Shown: positions 36,368 through 45,174, numbered from the stretch's first letter. The stretch is DNA of 53,958 nt from Phycisphaerales bacterium (GCA_029242715.1 JAQWTL010000029.1:1-53958), one strand, 5' to 3'. Numbers and translations are program-made. The notes: generated from the sequence alone by a model not told the origin.

Positions 36368-38197
36368 ATGGCGAAGGCCGCAACAAAAACCAAGCGAAAG
36401 AGTCGAGCAACAGCGGAGGAAATGGCCTCACGCCAACGGGAAATCTCCGTCAGCGAATTCTTCGCAAAGAATCGCCATCTGCTTGGATTCGATAACCCCA
36501 GAAAAGCGCTGCTGACCACAGTCAAGGAAGCTGTTGATAATGCCCTGGACGCCTGCGAAGAAGGTGGCATCCTGCCGGAGATCCAGGTCACGTTGTTGCA
36601 GGTTGAAGAGACTCGCTTCAAGATCACCATTCGTGACAACGGACCAGGCATTGTTCGAAAGCAGATAGACAACATCTTCGGCAAGCTTCTGTATGGATCA
36701 AAGTTCCATCGAATGAAGATGTCCCGGGGTCAGCAGGGTATCGGCATCTCTGCGGCTGGCATGTACGGCCTCATGACCACCGGCAAACCTCTCAAGATCA
36801 TTTCGAAGACAAAACGCAAGCCAGCTCATGAGGTCACACTCAAGATTGATACTTCCAAGAACCGCCCCGAGGTGGTTTCAGACAAGGAAGTTCCAAACGC
36901 TGACAAGCATTTTCCCGAAGGCCATGGAACGATGGTCACCATCGAACTGGAGGCTCGCTACCAGAAGGGCAAGCAATCCGTTGATGAGTATCTTGAACAG
37001 ACGGCTATCGCCAACCCACATGCCTGGTTCGTGTATGTGAACCCCGCCAACGAAACCATCGAGTTTCCTCGCGGCGTTGATGAACTTCCTGATGAGGCCA
37101 AGGAGATCAAGCCACATCCCAAAGGGATTGAGCTGGGCACGCTCATCCAGATGCTCGAACGGACTGATCCCAAAAGCGTCAGCGCCTTCCTCCAGGATGA
37201 GTTCTCTCGCGTCGGTCAGCGAAAAGCCAGCGAACTGGTCACTGTTGCTGCCAAGAAGACAACCAAGACACTGACCCCACGAACGCGCATCAGTACCATG
37301 GGGCATGATGAAGCTGAAGCCCTGTACAAGGCGATTCAGGACACCACCATCATGGCTCCGCCGACGGATTGCCTGGTCCCGATCGGTTCCAGAGCGATGC
37401 TTGCCGGCCTTCTGAAAGAGGTCAAAGCCGAATTCTTCTCTGCTGCCACCAGGCCCCCCGCCGTCTACCGCGGCAACCCTTTCCAGATCGAAGTAGCCAT
37501 TGCCTTTGGCGGCAAGCTTTCTTCAGACGAGTCTGCACGTGTACTGCGCTTTGCCAACCGAGTCCCGCTGCTTTACCAGCAATCCGCCTGTTCCTCATTC
37601 AAAGCCGTCATGGAAACGTCCTGGAAGAACTATGGGCTTTCTCAACCACGAAACGGAATGCCTGTAGGTCCGCTTGTCGTGCTGATTCACATGGCCAGCG
37701 TCTGGGTCCCCTTCACAAGTGAGTCGAAGGAAGCCATTGCGGACTACGACGAGATTCGAAAAGAAATGAAACTTGCCCTGCAGGAATGCGGGCGCAAGCT
37801 TGGCATCTATCTGCGACGTCGTACTCGCATGAAGAAGGAAGCTGAACGCCGCAGCGTCTTCGAGCGATACATTGGCGAGATCGCCAATGCCTGCGAATCC
37901 GTTACAGGTACTGATGCCAAGAAGGTCTACGATGCCTTGAAGAAACAGGCTGCACGCAAAACCGCGGAAGCGGACACCCAACTGGACCAGGATGGTCGTA
38001 TAGTTGAAAAAACCAGCCGACTGGATGACGACGAGCAGGTCATCATCATCGAGGAAGCCATACCCGACATCGGCGAAGATGATGAGATGAATGGCGAGCT
38101 TTTCGAGACAACTCGACTGGCCAGCCCCTCGGCACGTGGCAAGAAGAAGACCAAGGCTCGGAAGAAGAAAAAGAAGACGTCGCGCCGGTCTAGTTGA
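36368..38197 (+). CDS. top6B: DNA topoisomerase VI subunit B
   Basis: Subunit B is the ATPase of the type IIB topoisomerase. From the ATG at 36368 it has 609 residues. The GHKL site is clear: TTVKEAVDNALDACEEGG (N58), IRDNGPGI (D90) and the lid RGQQGIGISAAGMYGLM (120-136). An H2TH-like stretch with PHPKGIELGTLIQML and SVSAFLQDEFSRVGQRKASEL follows, then a transducer domain (YRGNPFQIEVAIAFGG, RFANRVPLLYQQSACSSFKAV, GPLVVLIHMASVWVPFTSESKEAIA). The C-terminus is an acidic stretch and a Lys-rich tail (GKKKTKARKKKKKT). It lies 20 bases before subunit A. Topoisomerase VI is typical of archaea and plants and uncommon in bacteria. Confidence 0.93.
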   Translation: MAKAATKTKRKSRATAEEMASRQREISVSEFFAKNRHLLGFDNPRKALLTTVKEAVDNALDACEEGGILPEIQVTLLQVEETRFKITIRDNGPGIVRKQIDNIFGKLLYGSKFHRMKMSRGQQGIGISAAGMYGLMTTGKPLKIISKTKRKPAHEVTLKIDTSKNRPEVVSDKEVPNADKHFPEGHGTMVTIELEARYQKGKQSVDEYLEQTAIANPHAWFVYVNPANETIEFPRGVDELPDEAKEIKPHPKGIELGTLIQMLERTDPKSVSAFLQDEFSRVGQRKASELVTVAAKKTTKTLTPRTRISTMGHDEAEALYKAIQDTTIMAPPTDCLVPIGSRAMLAGLLKEVKAEFFSAATRPPAVYRGNPFQIEVAIAFGGKLSSDESARVLRFANRVPLLYQQSACSSFKAVMETSWKNYGLSQPRNGMPVGPLVVLIHMASVWVPFTSESKEAIADYDEIRKEMKLALQECGRKLGIYLRRRTRMKKEAERRSVFERYIGEIANACESVTGTDAKKVYDALKKQAARKTAEADTQLDQDGRIVEKTSRLDDDEQVIIIEEAIPDIGEDDEMNGELFETTRLASPSARGKKKTKARKKKKKTSRRSS

Positions 38198-38217
38198 GAA
38201 CCGGCTGGAGTTTCCTG

Positions 38218-39402
38218 ATGGCCAAGAAGACCACGAAGAAAAAGACTTCCACGAAGAAGACCACGAAGAAGTCATCTTCTCGCAAGAATGTCGGACGCAC
38301 CGTGTCCGCCAAACGCGACAAGGAAACAACCGCCAAGATCGAGAAGATGGTTGAGGGAGTCGTCAAATCAAGCCTTGCACAGAAAGATCCGTTCCTGGAC
38401 ATCCCCATACGTTCCGTTTCGAACATGAAGTTCAATCAGCGGAAACGAATCCTGGAAATGGGCGAGAACACCCAACGACGAACACTCTTCAACGTGGGCC
38501 AAGCCCGCAAGTTCATGCAGGGCGTCCTGTTGTCCAAGGGTTGCCGGGATCTGATCGCCGCAGACAAGACCCTGAGCCTCCGTGGCATGTATTACATGTC
38601 ACTGCACACGATCGAGGGGACGAACGAGAAGACCTTCAATGAACAGTCCGAATCGGACGGCATTCTCGAGGATCTCGAAGTCACACTCGATGGCCTGAGA
38701 GAAGAGCTTCATGTCTTCGCGAAGAAGCGTGGCACCATGGTCGGAAACATTACGGTGACTGATAATGGTGATGAGATCAACTGCCGGCGAATGGGGACTG
38801 GCGGCTATGCCATTCCCAGCATCTGCGAGCCCAGCGTGATCCAGTTCGGGAAATGCGAAGCCGACTTTGTCCTTCATGTCGAGAAGGACACTGTCTGGAG
38901 CCGTTTCAATGAGGACAGGTTCTGGGAAGAACACAACTGCATTCTCACGGAAGGTTCAGGCCAACCCCCTCGTGGTGTACGCCGGCTCCTCTCCAGGCTC
39001 AACAAGGAGTTGGGACTTCCCATCTACTGTCTGCTCGATTGCGATCCATGGGGACACTACATCTACAGCGTCATCAAGCAAGGTTCGATCAACCTCGCAT
39101 TTGAAAGCGAACGCATGGCTGTCCCGGATGCCAAGTTCATCGGCATTCGCTCTGATGACTACGACCGGTGTGAACTTTCATCCGATGTTCGAATCGCGTT
39201 GAACGAACGTGATATTGCCCGAGCCAAACAGATTGCCGATTACCCATGGTTCCTCGACCGCAAGCCATGGCAGAAGGAAATCAGAACCATGCTCGGCAAC
39301 GGATTCAAGATGGAAGTCGAGTCGCTCATCACGAAAGACATCTCATATGTCACCGAGGTCTATGTCCCGGACCGGCTAAAGGCCAAAGATTTTCTCGACT
39401 AA
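38218..39402 (+). CDS. top6A: DNA topoisomerase VI subunit A (Spo11-like)
   Basis: Subunit A cuts both DNA strands through tyrosine. From the ATG at 38218, preceded by GGAG, it has 394 residues. The 5Y-CAP domain has SLRGMYYMSLH; by alignment with Spo11 the catalytic tyrosine should be Y126. The Toprim domain has VLHVEKDTVWSRF (metal glutamate) and LLDCDPWGHYIYSVIKQGS (DxD). RFWEEHNCILTEGSGQPPRGVRRLLSRL is the usual connecting segment. The first 35 residues are almost only Lys, Thr and Ser (AKKTTKKKTSTKKTTKKSSS), a histone-H1-like tail not typical of archaeal subunit A. It is immediately downstream of subunit B in one operon. Confidence 0.93.
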   Translation: MAKKTTKKKTSTKKTTKKSSSRKNVGRTVSAKRDKETTAKIEKMVEGVVKSSLAQKDPFLDIPIRSVSNMKFNQRKRILEMGENTQRRTLFNVGQARKFMQGVLLSKGCRDLIAADKTLSLRGMYYMSLHTIEGTNEKTFNEQSESDGILEDLEVTLDGLREELHVFAKKRGTMVGNITVTDNGDEINCRRMGTGGYAIPSICEPSVIQFGKCEADFVLHVEKDTVWSRFNEDRFWEEHNCILTEGSGQPPRGVRRLLSRLNKELGLPIYCLLDCDPWGHYIYSVIKQGSINLAFESERMAVPDAKFIGIRSDDYDRCELSSDVRIALNERDIARAKQIADYPWFLDRKPWQKEIRTMLGNGFKMEVESLITKDISYVTEVYVPDRLKAKDFLD

Positions 39403-39441
39403 CCGCCGGGAACACCTGCTAAAGAGCGAATAGATAGTTGT

Positions 39442-39470
39442 TTGGACCTCGTTGTTTTCGAGGTTACAAT
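39442..39470 (+). promoter_or_regulatory. Sigma-70-type promoter of the ANTAR regulator
   Basis: TTGGAC (39442-39447) and TACAAT (39465-39470) are 17 bases apart, close to consensus. They lie just after the topoisomerase VI operon and 55 bases upstream of the chosen ATG. A transcript starting near 39477 would exclude the earlier in-frame ATG at 39438. Confidence 0.6.
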
Positions 39471-39524
39471 GATTACTGGCAATTCCCAGAAGAGTTGCCC
39501 CCTGCACCAAGCGACTGCAAGACG

Positions 39525-40163
39525 ATGTCCCCGATGACTAAATCAGATCAACAAGAACTGTCTAATGGCCACCTAGATGAGAGCCCTATACGTGTTCTGG
39601 TTGCTGATGATGAGCACTTGATTGCCACTGGCATGCAATCAAATCTCGAAGATCTCGGCTACGAGGTCATTGGACCAGCAAGCAATGGCAAAACCGCCGT
39701 CGACCTGTGTCGGCTGGAGTCTCCAGATCTGGCGATACTCGACATCAAGATGCCGGAAGTGGATGGCCTCGAAGCTGCTGACAAGATCTTTGGTGAACTG
39801 GGGATCCCGGTTGTAATCCTCTCCGCTTACTCTGACCCCGAGTATGTGCAGGCCGGCAACAAGATTGGCATCTTTGGATACCTGCTCAAGCCCGTGACCA
39901 AAAATCAACTCCATGTCGGACTGGAAGTCGCCTGGGCCCGCTATCAGGACTGGGCCGATCAGAATGAAGAAGCCGAAGAGCTCCGTGTACGGCTCGAACA
40001 ACGCAAGATCATCGAGCAAGCCAAGTGGATCATCGTCAAACGCAAGGAAGTCGAAGAGCCCGATGCCATGCGGATGCTGCAGAAGCAGGCCCGCAACAAT
40101 CGCAAATCTCTCATTGACGTCGCACAAGCCGTAGTTGACAGTGAGAGTCTGCTGGGCGAGTGA
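39525..40163 (+). CDS. Response regulator with C-terminal ANTAR RNA-binding domain
   Basis: The 212-residue protein has a receiver domain (residues 22-135): acidic pocket LVADDEH, phospho-acceptor D73 in LAILDIKMPEVDGLEA, switch S100, and LLKPV with K122. A coiled segment follows. The ANTAR domain is at about 155-212 (LEQRKIIEQAKWIIVKRKEVEEPDAMRMLQKQARNNRKSLIDVAQAVV). ANTAR regulators bind paired RNA hairpins and prevent transcription termination, as AmiR, NasR and EutV do. A signal-dependent antiterminator role is expected. It faces a histidine kinase gene (stop-to-stop gap 33 bases), but co-transcription is impossible, so partnership is only suggested. Confidence 0.9.
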   Translation: MSPMTKSDQQELSNGHLDESPIRVLVADDEHLIATGMQSNLEDLGYEVIGPASNGKTAVDLCRLESPDLAILDIKMPEVDGLEAADKIFGELGIPVVILSAYSDPEYVQAGNKIGIFGYLLKPVTKNQLHVGLEVAWARYQDWADQNEEAEELRVRLEQRKIIEQAKWIIVKRKEVEEPDAMRMLQKQARNNRKSLIDVAQAVVDSESLLGE

Positions 40164-40196
40164 CGCCCCTCCCCGAACCACATCAGAATGATCTAT

Positions 40197-41024
40197 TCAA
40201 AGATCTGCCTTTGGCAGTTGGATCGTGAAGGCTGTGCCCTGCCCAGGCTCGGAATTCACTACGAGCCGACCCCCATGCTCCTCGACGATGCGACGTGAAG
40301 TGGGAAGCCCAAGACCTGTACCGCCCTTCCGGCCCGAGACATAGGGATGGAAGATTTCCTCCTGCAAATCGGCCTGAATCCCTGGCCCCGTATCCACCAC
40401 CTGAATGCGAACCTGCTCATCATCTGATTCCACCCTGAGGATGAGTTCGGATGAGCAGTCATCATCTTCACTGGAAGTCATGGCCTGTACAGCATTGAGC
40501 ATGAGATTCAGAAGAGACTGCTTCAGCATTCCCTCATCAACCTTCGCGATCGCCGGTGTCTCCTGAAGATCCAATCGCATCACGACATCAGCCTGATCAC
40601 ACTGTGGGTGATAGAAATCTCCCAGATCTTCCACGATGCTTCGCACATCCTGTGAGTGGACATCGAGCTTGATTCTTCCGGCAAACTCAAGGAAGTCCGT
40701 GAGGATTCCACGCAATCGATCTACTTCACGATGAAGCGTTTCGATCCTTTTCACCAGTCGACCACGCTCATCTTCATCGATCTTGAGATGAGCAAGATCT
40801 TCCTGAAGAAGCTGAGCATTCAGACCGACCGTGGACAAGGGGTTCTTGATCTCATGCGCCAACCCACTGGTCATGGCACCGAGTTCAGCAAGTCGCTGAT
40901 TATGTCGTGATTCACCTTCCGCTTCACGGGCACGCCTTGTCGCCCGACGCAGCGCCCACAACAGAACGGGCACGGTCGCAACCATGCCCGCTCCGATGCC
41001 GATGATGAACCAGGTCGCATCCAC
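40197..41024 (-). CDS. Sensor histidine kinase (NtrB/ZraS-like, minimal sensor)
   Basis: The 275-residue protein has one N-terminal membrane helix (about 4-25) and essentially no sensor domain. The HisKA domain carries H57 in GAMTSGLAHEIKNPLSTVGLNAQLL. The ATPase domain has LLNLMLNAVQAM (N box), DTGPGI, FHPYVSGRKGGTGLGLPTSRRIVEEHGG and GTAFTIQLP. The core is of the NtrB/AtoS type. It lies 27 bases after pnp and is probably co-transcribed with rpsO-pnp. The convergent ANTAR regulator is a possible partner. Confidence 0.9.
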   Translation of the reverse strand: MDATWFIIGIGAGMVATVPVLLWALRRATRRAREAEGESRHNQRLAELGAMTSGLAHEIKNPLSTVGLNAQLLQEDLAHLKIDEDERGRLVKRIETLHREVDRLRGILTDFLEFAGRIKLDVHSQDVRSIVEDLGDFYHPQCDQADVVMRLDLQETPAIAKVDEGMLKQSLLNLMLNAVQAMTSSEDDDCSSELILRVESDDEQVRIQVVDTGPGIQADLQEEIFHPYVSGRKGGTGLGLPTSRRIVEEHGGRLVVNSEPGQGTAFTIQLPKADL

Positions 41025-41051
41025 GACCGGTCCTCCTTGTTCAGCCGACGA

Positions 41052-43238
41052 TCATGAAGCCTCGACAGGCTCCTTGTCCTTGGCGCCTTCGCCCTTCTCC
41101 TCAGCCTCATCCAGAAGGATGGCCTTGCGAGAAAGCTTGATGCGTCCGGTTGGATCGACGTTGATTACCTTGACCTTGATGATGTCACCGATCTTGACGA
41201 CATCATCGACGTTCTTGACATAGCCATCAGCCAACTCGGAGATGTGGCACATCCCGTCGGTTCCAGTAGCGATCTCGATGAACGCTCCGAAATCCTTCGT
41301 TGAGACAACCTTGCCCTCGTAGATGGATCCGACGCGGATCTCAGCCGCAATGGCCTCGACCTCGGCACGGGCCTTGTCACCTGAAACACCGTCGGTGCTG
41401 GAGATCGTGACGGTGCCATCATCGTCGACGTCGATATTCGCACCAGTGCCTTCCTGGATGCTGCGAATGGTCTTGCCGCCAGGGCCGATGAGCTTGCCGA
41501 TCTTGTCGGGATCGATGGTGAGCTGGATGATGCGCGGTGCATGCTGTGAGATGTTCTCACGAGGACCATTCAACGCGGCTTCCATTTGTTCGATGAGCCA
41601 GATGCGACCCTCAAGGCACTGCGCGAAGATCTGCTTGATCTCATCAAACCAGAGTCCACGTGCCTTCAGGTCCAACTGGATGCCGGTAATGCCTTCACGA
41701 CTACCGGAGATCTTGAAGTCCATGTCGCCGAAGAAATCCTCTTCGCCGATGATGTCGGTGACGTGAACGACCTTGCCCGAATCATTGCTGAATCGGCCAC
41801 AGGAGATGCCTGCACAAGTGTTCTTGATAGGGACACCAGCGTCCATCAAAGCCATGCAACCGCCGCAGACGGAAGCCATTGATGAGGATCCGTTCGACTC
41901 GGTGATATCACTCACGATTCTGACGGTGTAGGGGAAATCATCCACGTCGGGCAGGATGCCCAGAAGTGAACGCTCCGCCAATGCGCCGTGGCCGATCTCG
42001 CGGCGACCGGGTCCCATGATGCGACCTGCTTCGCCCACGCAGAACGGCGGGAAGTTGTAATGAAGGTAGAACTTCTTGGCATACTCGGGCATCAAGCCGT
42101 CGACGATCTGCTCATCACGACCGGTGCCGAGCGTGCAGGTGACGACACTCTGGGTCTCGCCTCGCTGGAAGAGGGAGGAACCATGTGTTCGGGGGAACAT
42201 TCCCGTCTCGATACGCAATGGTCGAATGGTCGTGTAATCACGGCCATCTGCACGAATCTGCTCATCTACGATCAGGCGACGCGTGGTCTTCTTCTCGAGT
42301 TGACGGAAAGCCTCACGAGCCCACCGCTGACGATCCTCAGCAGCACGGTATTCGGTGTAGGACGCATTCTCAGGAAGTGCGAAGTGCTCATCAACAACCT
42401 TGTTTCGCAGGGCGCTGACGGCATCATTACGTTCGGTCTTGCCGGGAATCTTGCGGAGCGATGTCATCTCATCGCCTGCAACAGCCTTGACCTTCTCAGC
42501 AACGTCATCCGGTGGAAGTGAGAGTTCGCCAACTCGCTTCTCAGGTGCGTCTGCCTTGTCACGCAGTTCATTGATCATCTCGAGGATGGGCTTGACGCCT
42601 TCCTCATAACCAAACTCGATGGCCTTCAAGACCTCCTCGTCCGGTACTTCTGCAGCACCGACTTCGATCATGTTCACGCCATCGCAATGGCCGGAGAGCA
42701 CGAGATCCAGGTCGGAATATTCCATCTGGGCCTGCGTGGGGTTCAGAACGAATTGCTCACCCTGCTCAGTCGTGATGCGACCGACTCGAACGGTTGCGAC
42801 GGGCCCCTCGAAAGGAGAATCTGTCAGGTGCAGTGCGGCCGCAGCACCGGTGCAGGCGATCACATCGGTGTCATTCTGGCCATCATGGCTCATGACCCAG
42901 CACTGGATCTGAACCTCGTCAATGAAACCATCAGGGAACAGCGGACGGATCGGGCGATCGATCATCCGCATTGTGAGAACTTCCTTCTCGTTCGGGGCGC
43001 CTTCACGCTTTCGGAAGCCACCGGGGAACTTGCCGCCAGCAGACGTTCGCTCACGGTAATCACACTGAAGTGGGAAGAAGTCCAGGCCTGGGCGGGGATT
43101 GGCCCGCATGGCCGAACACATCACGGTGGAATCAGCATGTGAAATCAGGACAGCAGCGTTGGCGAGCTTGGCCACAAGGCCGGTCTCCATACGCATTGTG
43201 CGTCCGCCGATTTCACGCTCGACATGACATTCTTTCAT
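41052..43238 (-). CDS. pnp: Polyribonucleotide nucleotidyltransferase (PNPase)
   Basis: The 728-residue PNPase degrades RNA by phosphorolysis. It contains two RNase PH domains: the first has GLDFFPLQCDYRERTSAGGKFPGGFRKREGAPNEKEVLTMRMIDRPIRPLFP, the second starts near IRADGRDYTTIRPLRIETG, with MGPGRREIGHGALAERSL and SSMASVCGGCMALMDAGVP. The helical spacer, the KH domain (IDPDKIGKLIGPGGKTIRSIQEGTGANIDVDDDG) and the S1 domain (VGSIYEGKVVSTKDFGAFIEI...GMCHISELADGYV) follow. The tail is acidic and Lys-rich. It lies downstream of rpsO, with GGAGAG before the ATG and a leader hairpin at 43277-43306. Confidence 0.97.
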   Translation of the reverse strand: MKECHVEREIGGRTMRMETGLVAKLANAAVLISHADSTVMCSAMRANPRPGLDFFPLQCDYRERTSAGGKFPGGFRKREGAPNEKEVLTMRMIDRPIRPLFPDGFIDEVQIQCWVMSHDGQNDTDVIACTGAAAALHLTDSPFEGPVATVRVGRITTEQGEQFVLNPTQAQMEYSDLDLVLSGHCDGVNMIEVGAAEVPDEEVLKAIEFGYEEGVKPILEMINELRDKADAPEKRVGELSLPPDDVAEKVKAVAGDEMTSLRKIPGKTERNDAVSALRNKVVDEHFALPENASYTEYRAAEDRQRWAREAFRQLEKKTTRRLIVDEQIRADGRDYTTIRPLRIETGMFPRTHGSSLFQRGETQSVVTCTLGTGRDEQIVDGLMPEYAKKFYLHYNFPPFCVGEAGRIMGPGRREIGHGALAERSLLGILPDVDDFPYTVRIVSDITESNGSSSMASVCGGCMALMDAGVPIKNTCAGISCGRFSNDSGKVVHVTDIIGEEDFFGDMDFKISGSREGITGIQLDLKARGLWFDEIKQIFAQCLEGRIWLIEQMEAALNGPRENISQHAPRIIQLTIDPDKIGKLIGPGGKTIRSIQEGTGANIDVDDDGTVTISSTDGVSGDKARAEVEAIAAEIRVGSIYEGKVVSTKDFGAFIEIATGTDGMCHISELADGYVKNVDDVVKIGDIIKVKVINVDPTGRIKLSRKAILLDEAEEKGEGAKDKEPVEAS

Positions 43239-43276
43239 TATTCAAACTCTCCTGCCGACACGAATCGGCGATGCGG

Positions 43277-43306
43277 GTCCGTATCTCGATTTGTTCGCAT
43301 ACGGAC
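43277..43306 (-). promoter_or_regulatory. Hairpin in the rpsO-pnp intergenic region
   Basis: GTCCGTAT (43277-43284) and ATACGGAC (43299-43306) form a perfect 8-bp stem with a 14-nt A/U-containing loop, about 40 bases upstream of the pnp start. No T-run follows. By analogy with the pnp leader of enterobacteria, it could be a processing or autoregulation site. The analogy is positional only. Confidence 0.5.
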
Positions 43307-43428
43307 AGTTTTGAGGCCGCGGGCCGATCTTTTAGAGGGCAGAAGACAAGAATCAGTACAACGACTGGTGCTTGTCCACTGCCGACTGTCATCTTCGGCA
43401 ACGGGCCAGTTGGCTTTCGCTCGCCTGC

Positions 43429-43698
43429 CTACTTTCGCAGGCCGAGCTTCTTGATGAGCGCCCGATATTCAGCAGGCCGTGTCCGCGACAAGTAGCGGAG
43501 CAATCGGTTGCGCTTACCCACAAGCATCAGCAGACCGCGACGTGAGGAGTGATCCTTCTTCGCGACCTTGAGGTGCTCGGTGAGTTGCTGGATACGGATC
43601 GTCATGATGGCAATCTGGACCTCGGGTGAACCGGTGTCCTTTTCGCCACGACTGTGCTCGTTCACGATTTCTCGTGTTTGTTCAACGGTGAGGCTCAT
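43429..43698 (-). CDS. rpsO: 30S ribosomal protein S15
   Basis: The 89-residue protein has the exact family length and the conserved [29 protein letters not shown]...[25 protein letters not shown] pattern, ending IKKLGLRK. S15 binds 16S rRNA helices 20-22 early in assembly. GAGGA lies just upstream of the ATG. The gene heads the rpsO-pnp-kinase transcript, the classical rpsO-pnp order. Confidence 0.98.
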   Translation of the reverse strand: MSLTVEQTREIVNEHSRGEKDTGSPEVQIAIMTIRIQQLTEHLKVAKKDHSSRRGLLMLVGKRNRLLRYLSRTRPAEYRALIKKLGLRK

Positions 43699-43710
43699 GA
43701 AATCCTCGTC

Positions 43711-43727
43711 GGGGCCTCATTGGCCCC
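43711..43727 (-). promoter_or_regulatory. Hairpin in the rpsO leader, candidate S15 autoregulatory site
   Basis: On the minus strand GGGGCC-AATGA-GGCCCC forms a perfect 6-bp stem that begins within an AGGAGGGGG run and ends 12 bases before the rpsO ATG. Several bacteria regulate S15 translation through leader RNA folds that S15 itself binds. Position and compactness suggest such an element, but no S15 contact motif was verified. Confidence 0.45.
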
Positions 43728-43802
43728 CTCCTAGTTCTGGTGCTTTGCTAATTGAATCACGCAGTGTAGCGTCCACCAGCCACCCACGCGAGAGACTTGA
43801 TG

Positions 43803-43841
43803 CCTGGAAGGGCCAAACAAGCCCCAAAAGAGGCTTCCAGG
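43803..43841 (-). terminator. Hairpin just past the aminotransferase gene
   Basis: CCTGGAAG (43803-43810) and CTTCCAGG (43834-43841) pair perfectly, with a possible inner GGGC/GCCC stem. It begins 25 bases after the aminotransferase stop. There is no downstream T-run, so termination is only presumed. Confidence 0.45.
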
Positions 43842-43865
43842 GGGGAATCCCTGATTTTACAGGCC

Positions 43866-45089
43866 TCAGGTCAGCTGATCCAACCATTCTCGGACCCTCT
43901 GGCAGCCTCTGTTGATGTCTTCTTCAGAGCAGGCAAAGGAGAGCCTGACATGGTTGGCACCACACCCAAGGAAGCCCTCCCCTGGGACGACCGCCACGCG
44001 AGCCTCATCAAGAAGGGCTGAGGCAAAATCCATGGCCGCCTTGATCTTGACGCCACCAGCTGAGGTCTTGCCAAAGCAACCGGAGATGTCCGGGAAGATG
44101 TAAAAGGCCCCCGTTGGCTGCGGGCAGGTAACGCCGGGCCATTGACTGACCAGACCATGGATGAGCTTTGCCCGACTGGCAAACGTCTCCCGCATGGCCT
44201 GGACTTCCGCAGTGGCTTTCTGAAGTGCAGCGGGTATTGAGGTCATCAGAAAACTAGTTATTGAAGAGGTCATCTGGCTTTGAAGTCTGGTCATTGCCTT
44301 GATCACCTCACCCTTGTGGCCAGGGGCACAGGCATATCCGATTCGCCAACCAGTCATGGCAAATGTCTTGCTTAATCCGTTGATCGTGATCGTCTGCTCG
44401 GCCATCTCCGGCAAACTTGCCATCGAAAGATAAGGCTCGTCCGTGTAGACCAGCCGCTCATAGATTTCGTCAGCAATGATGGCGACATCAGGATGAGATT
44501 GCAGGACCTTCGCCAGTGCACGAACCTCATCTGGCGTGTACATCGTTCCACATGGATTGGATGGGCTGTTGAGGATGATGGCCCGTACCTGACCATCAAG
44601 CGCCTGCTCAAGCTGCGGGGCTGTCATCTTGAAGTCCGAGTCAGGACCTGCAGGAATTTCCCGCACCACCCCTCCTGCCAACTCGATCATGGGCTTGTAT
44701 GAGACCCAGGCCGGGGTAGGCAGCAGGACTACATCACCGGGATTCACAATCGCCTGAAGCGCAAGATAGACCGTGAACTTGGCCCCGTTGTTGATGATGA
44801 TGTCACTGGCAGAACAATCGATGCCGTTTTCTGTTCGTAGTTTGGCTGCGATGGCCTCGCGGGCTTCTGGCGAACCCGGTGTCGGAGCGTATCTGGTCTG
44901 CCCGGCACGCAGGGATTCCACCGCAGCATCACAGATGACCTGAGGCGTACCGAAATCCGGCTCCCCTGCCCCAAATCCGATGATGTCCTCACCGGCCGCC
45001 TTGAGCTCCTTGACCCGTGCAGTAATAGCCAGCGTGGGAGAGGTGGGCACGCCGAGGGCACGCTTAGAGAGATTCATCGCGTTGGTCAT
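43866..45089 (-). CDS. Class I/II aminotransferase, probably aspartate aminotransferase
   Basis: From the ATG at 45089, with GGAG eight bases upstream, the protein has 407 residues. Family landmarks are DIIGFGAGEPDFGTPQ, the AYSR-like TRYAPTPGSPEAREAIA, NNGAKFTVYLALQAIVNPGD, NSPSNPCGTMYT, ADEIYERLVY and the PLP lysine K241 in NGLSKTFAMTGWRIGYACAP. RLSFACSEEDI near the end holds the carboxylate-binding arginine. This pattern is the Ib subgroup of aspartate aminotransferases, which can also act on prephenate. An upstream frame extension overlaps the prfB start and is rejected. It diverges from prfB. Confidence 0.9.
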   Translation of the reverse strand: MTNAMNLSKRALGVPTSPTLAITARVKELKAAGEDIIGFGAGEPDFGTPQVICDAAVESLRAGQTRYAPTPGSPEAREAIAAKLRTENGIDCSASDIIINNGAKFTVYLALQAIVNPGDVVLLPTPAWVSYKPMIELAGGVVREIPAGPDSDFKMTAPQLEQALDGQVRAIILNSPSNPCGTMYTPDEVRALAKVLQSHPDVAIIADEIYERLVYTDEPYLSMASLPEMAEQTITINGLSKTFAMTGWRIGYACAPGHKGEVIKAMTRLQSQMTSSITSFLMTSIPAALQKATAEVQAMRETFASRAKLIHGLVSQWPGVTCPQPTGAFYIFPDISGCFGKTSAGGVKIKAAMDFASALLDEARVAVVPGEGFLGCGANHVRLSFACSEEDINRGCQRVREWLDQLT

Positions 45090-45174
45090 CGTGGTCTCCA
45101 TGACCGGGAGGATACCGCCAGTCACCAACTGGGGCAGAAACGATCTGCCCTTGTCTGCGGTACACTCACCAGCC

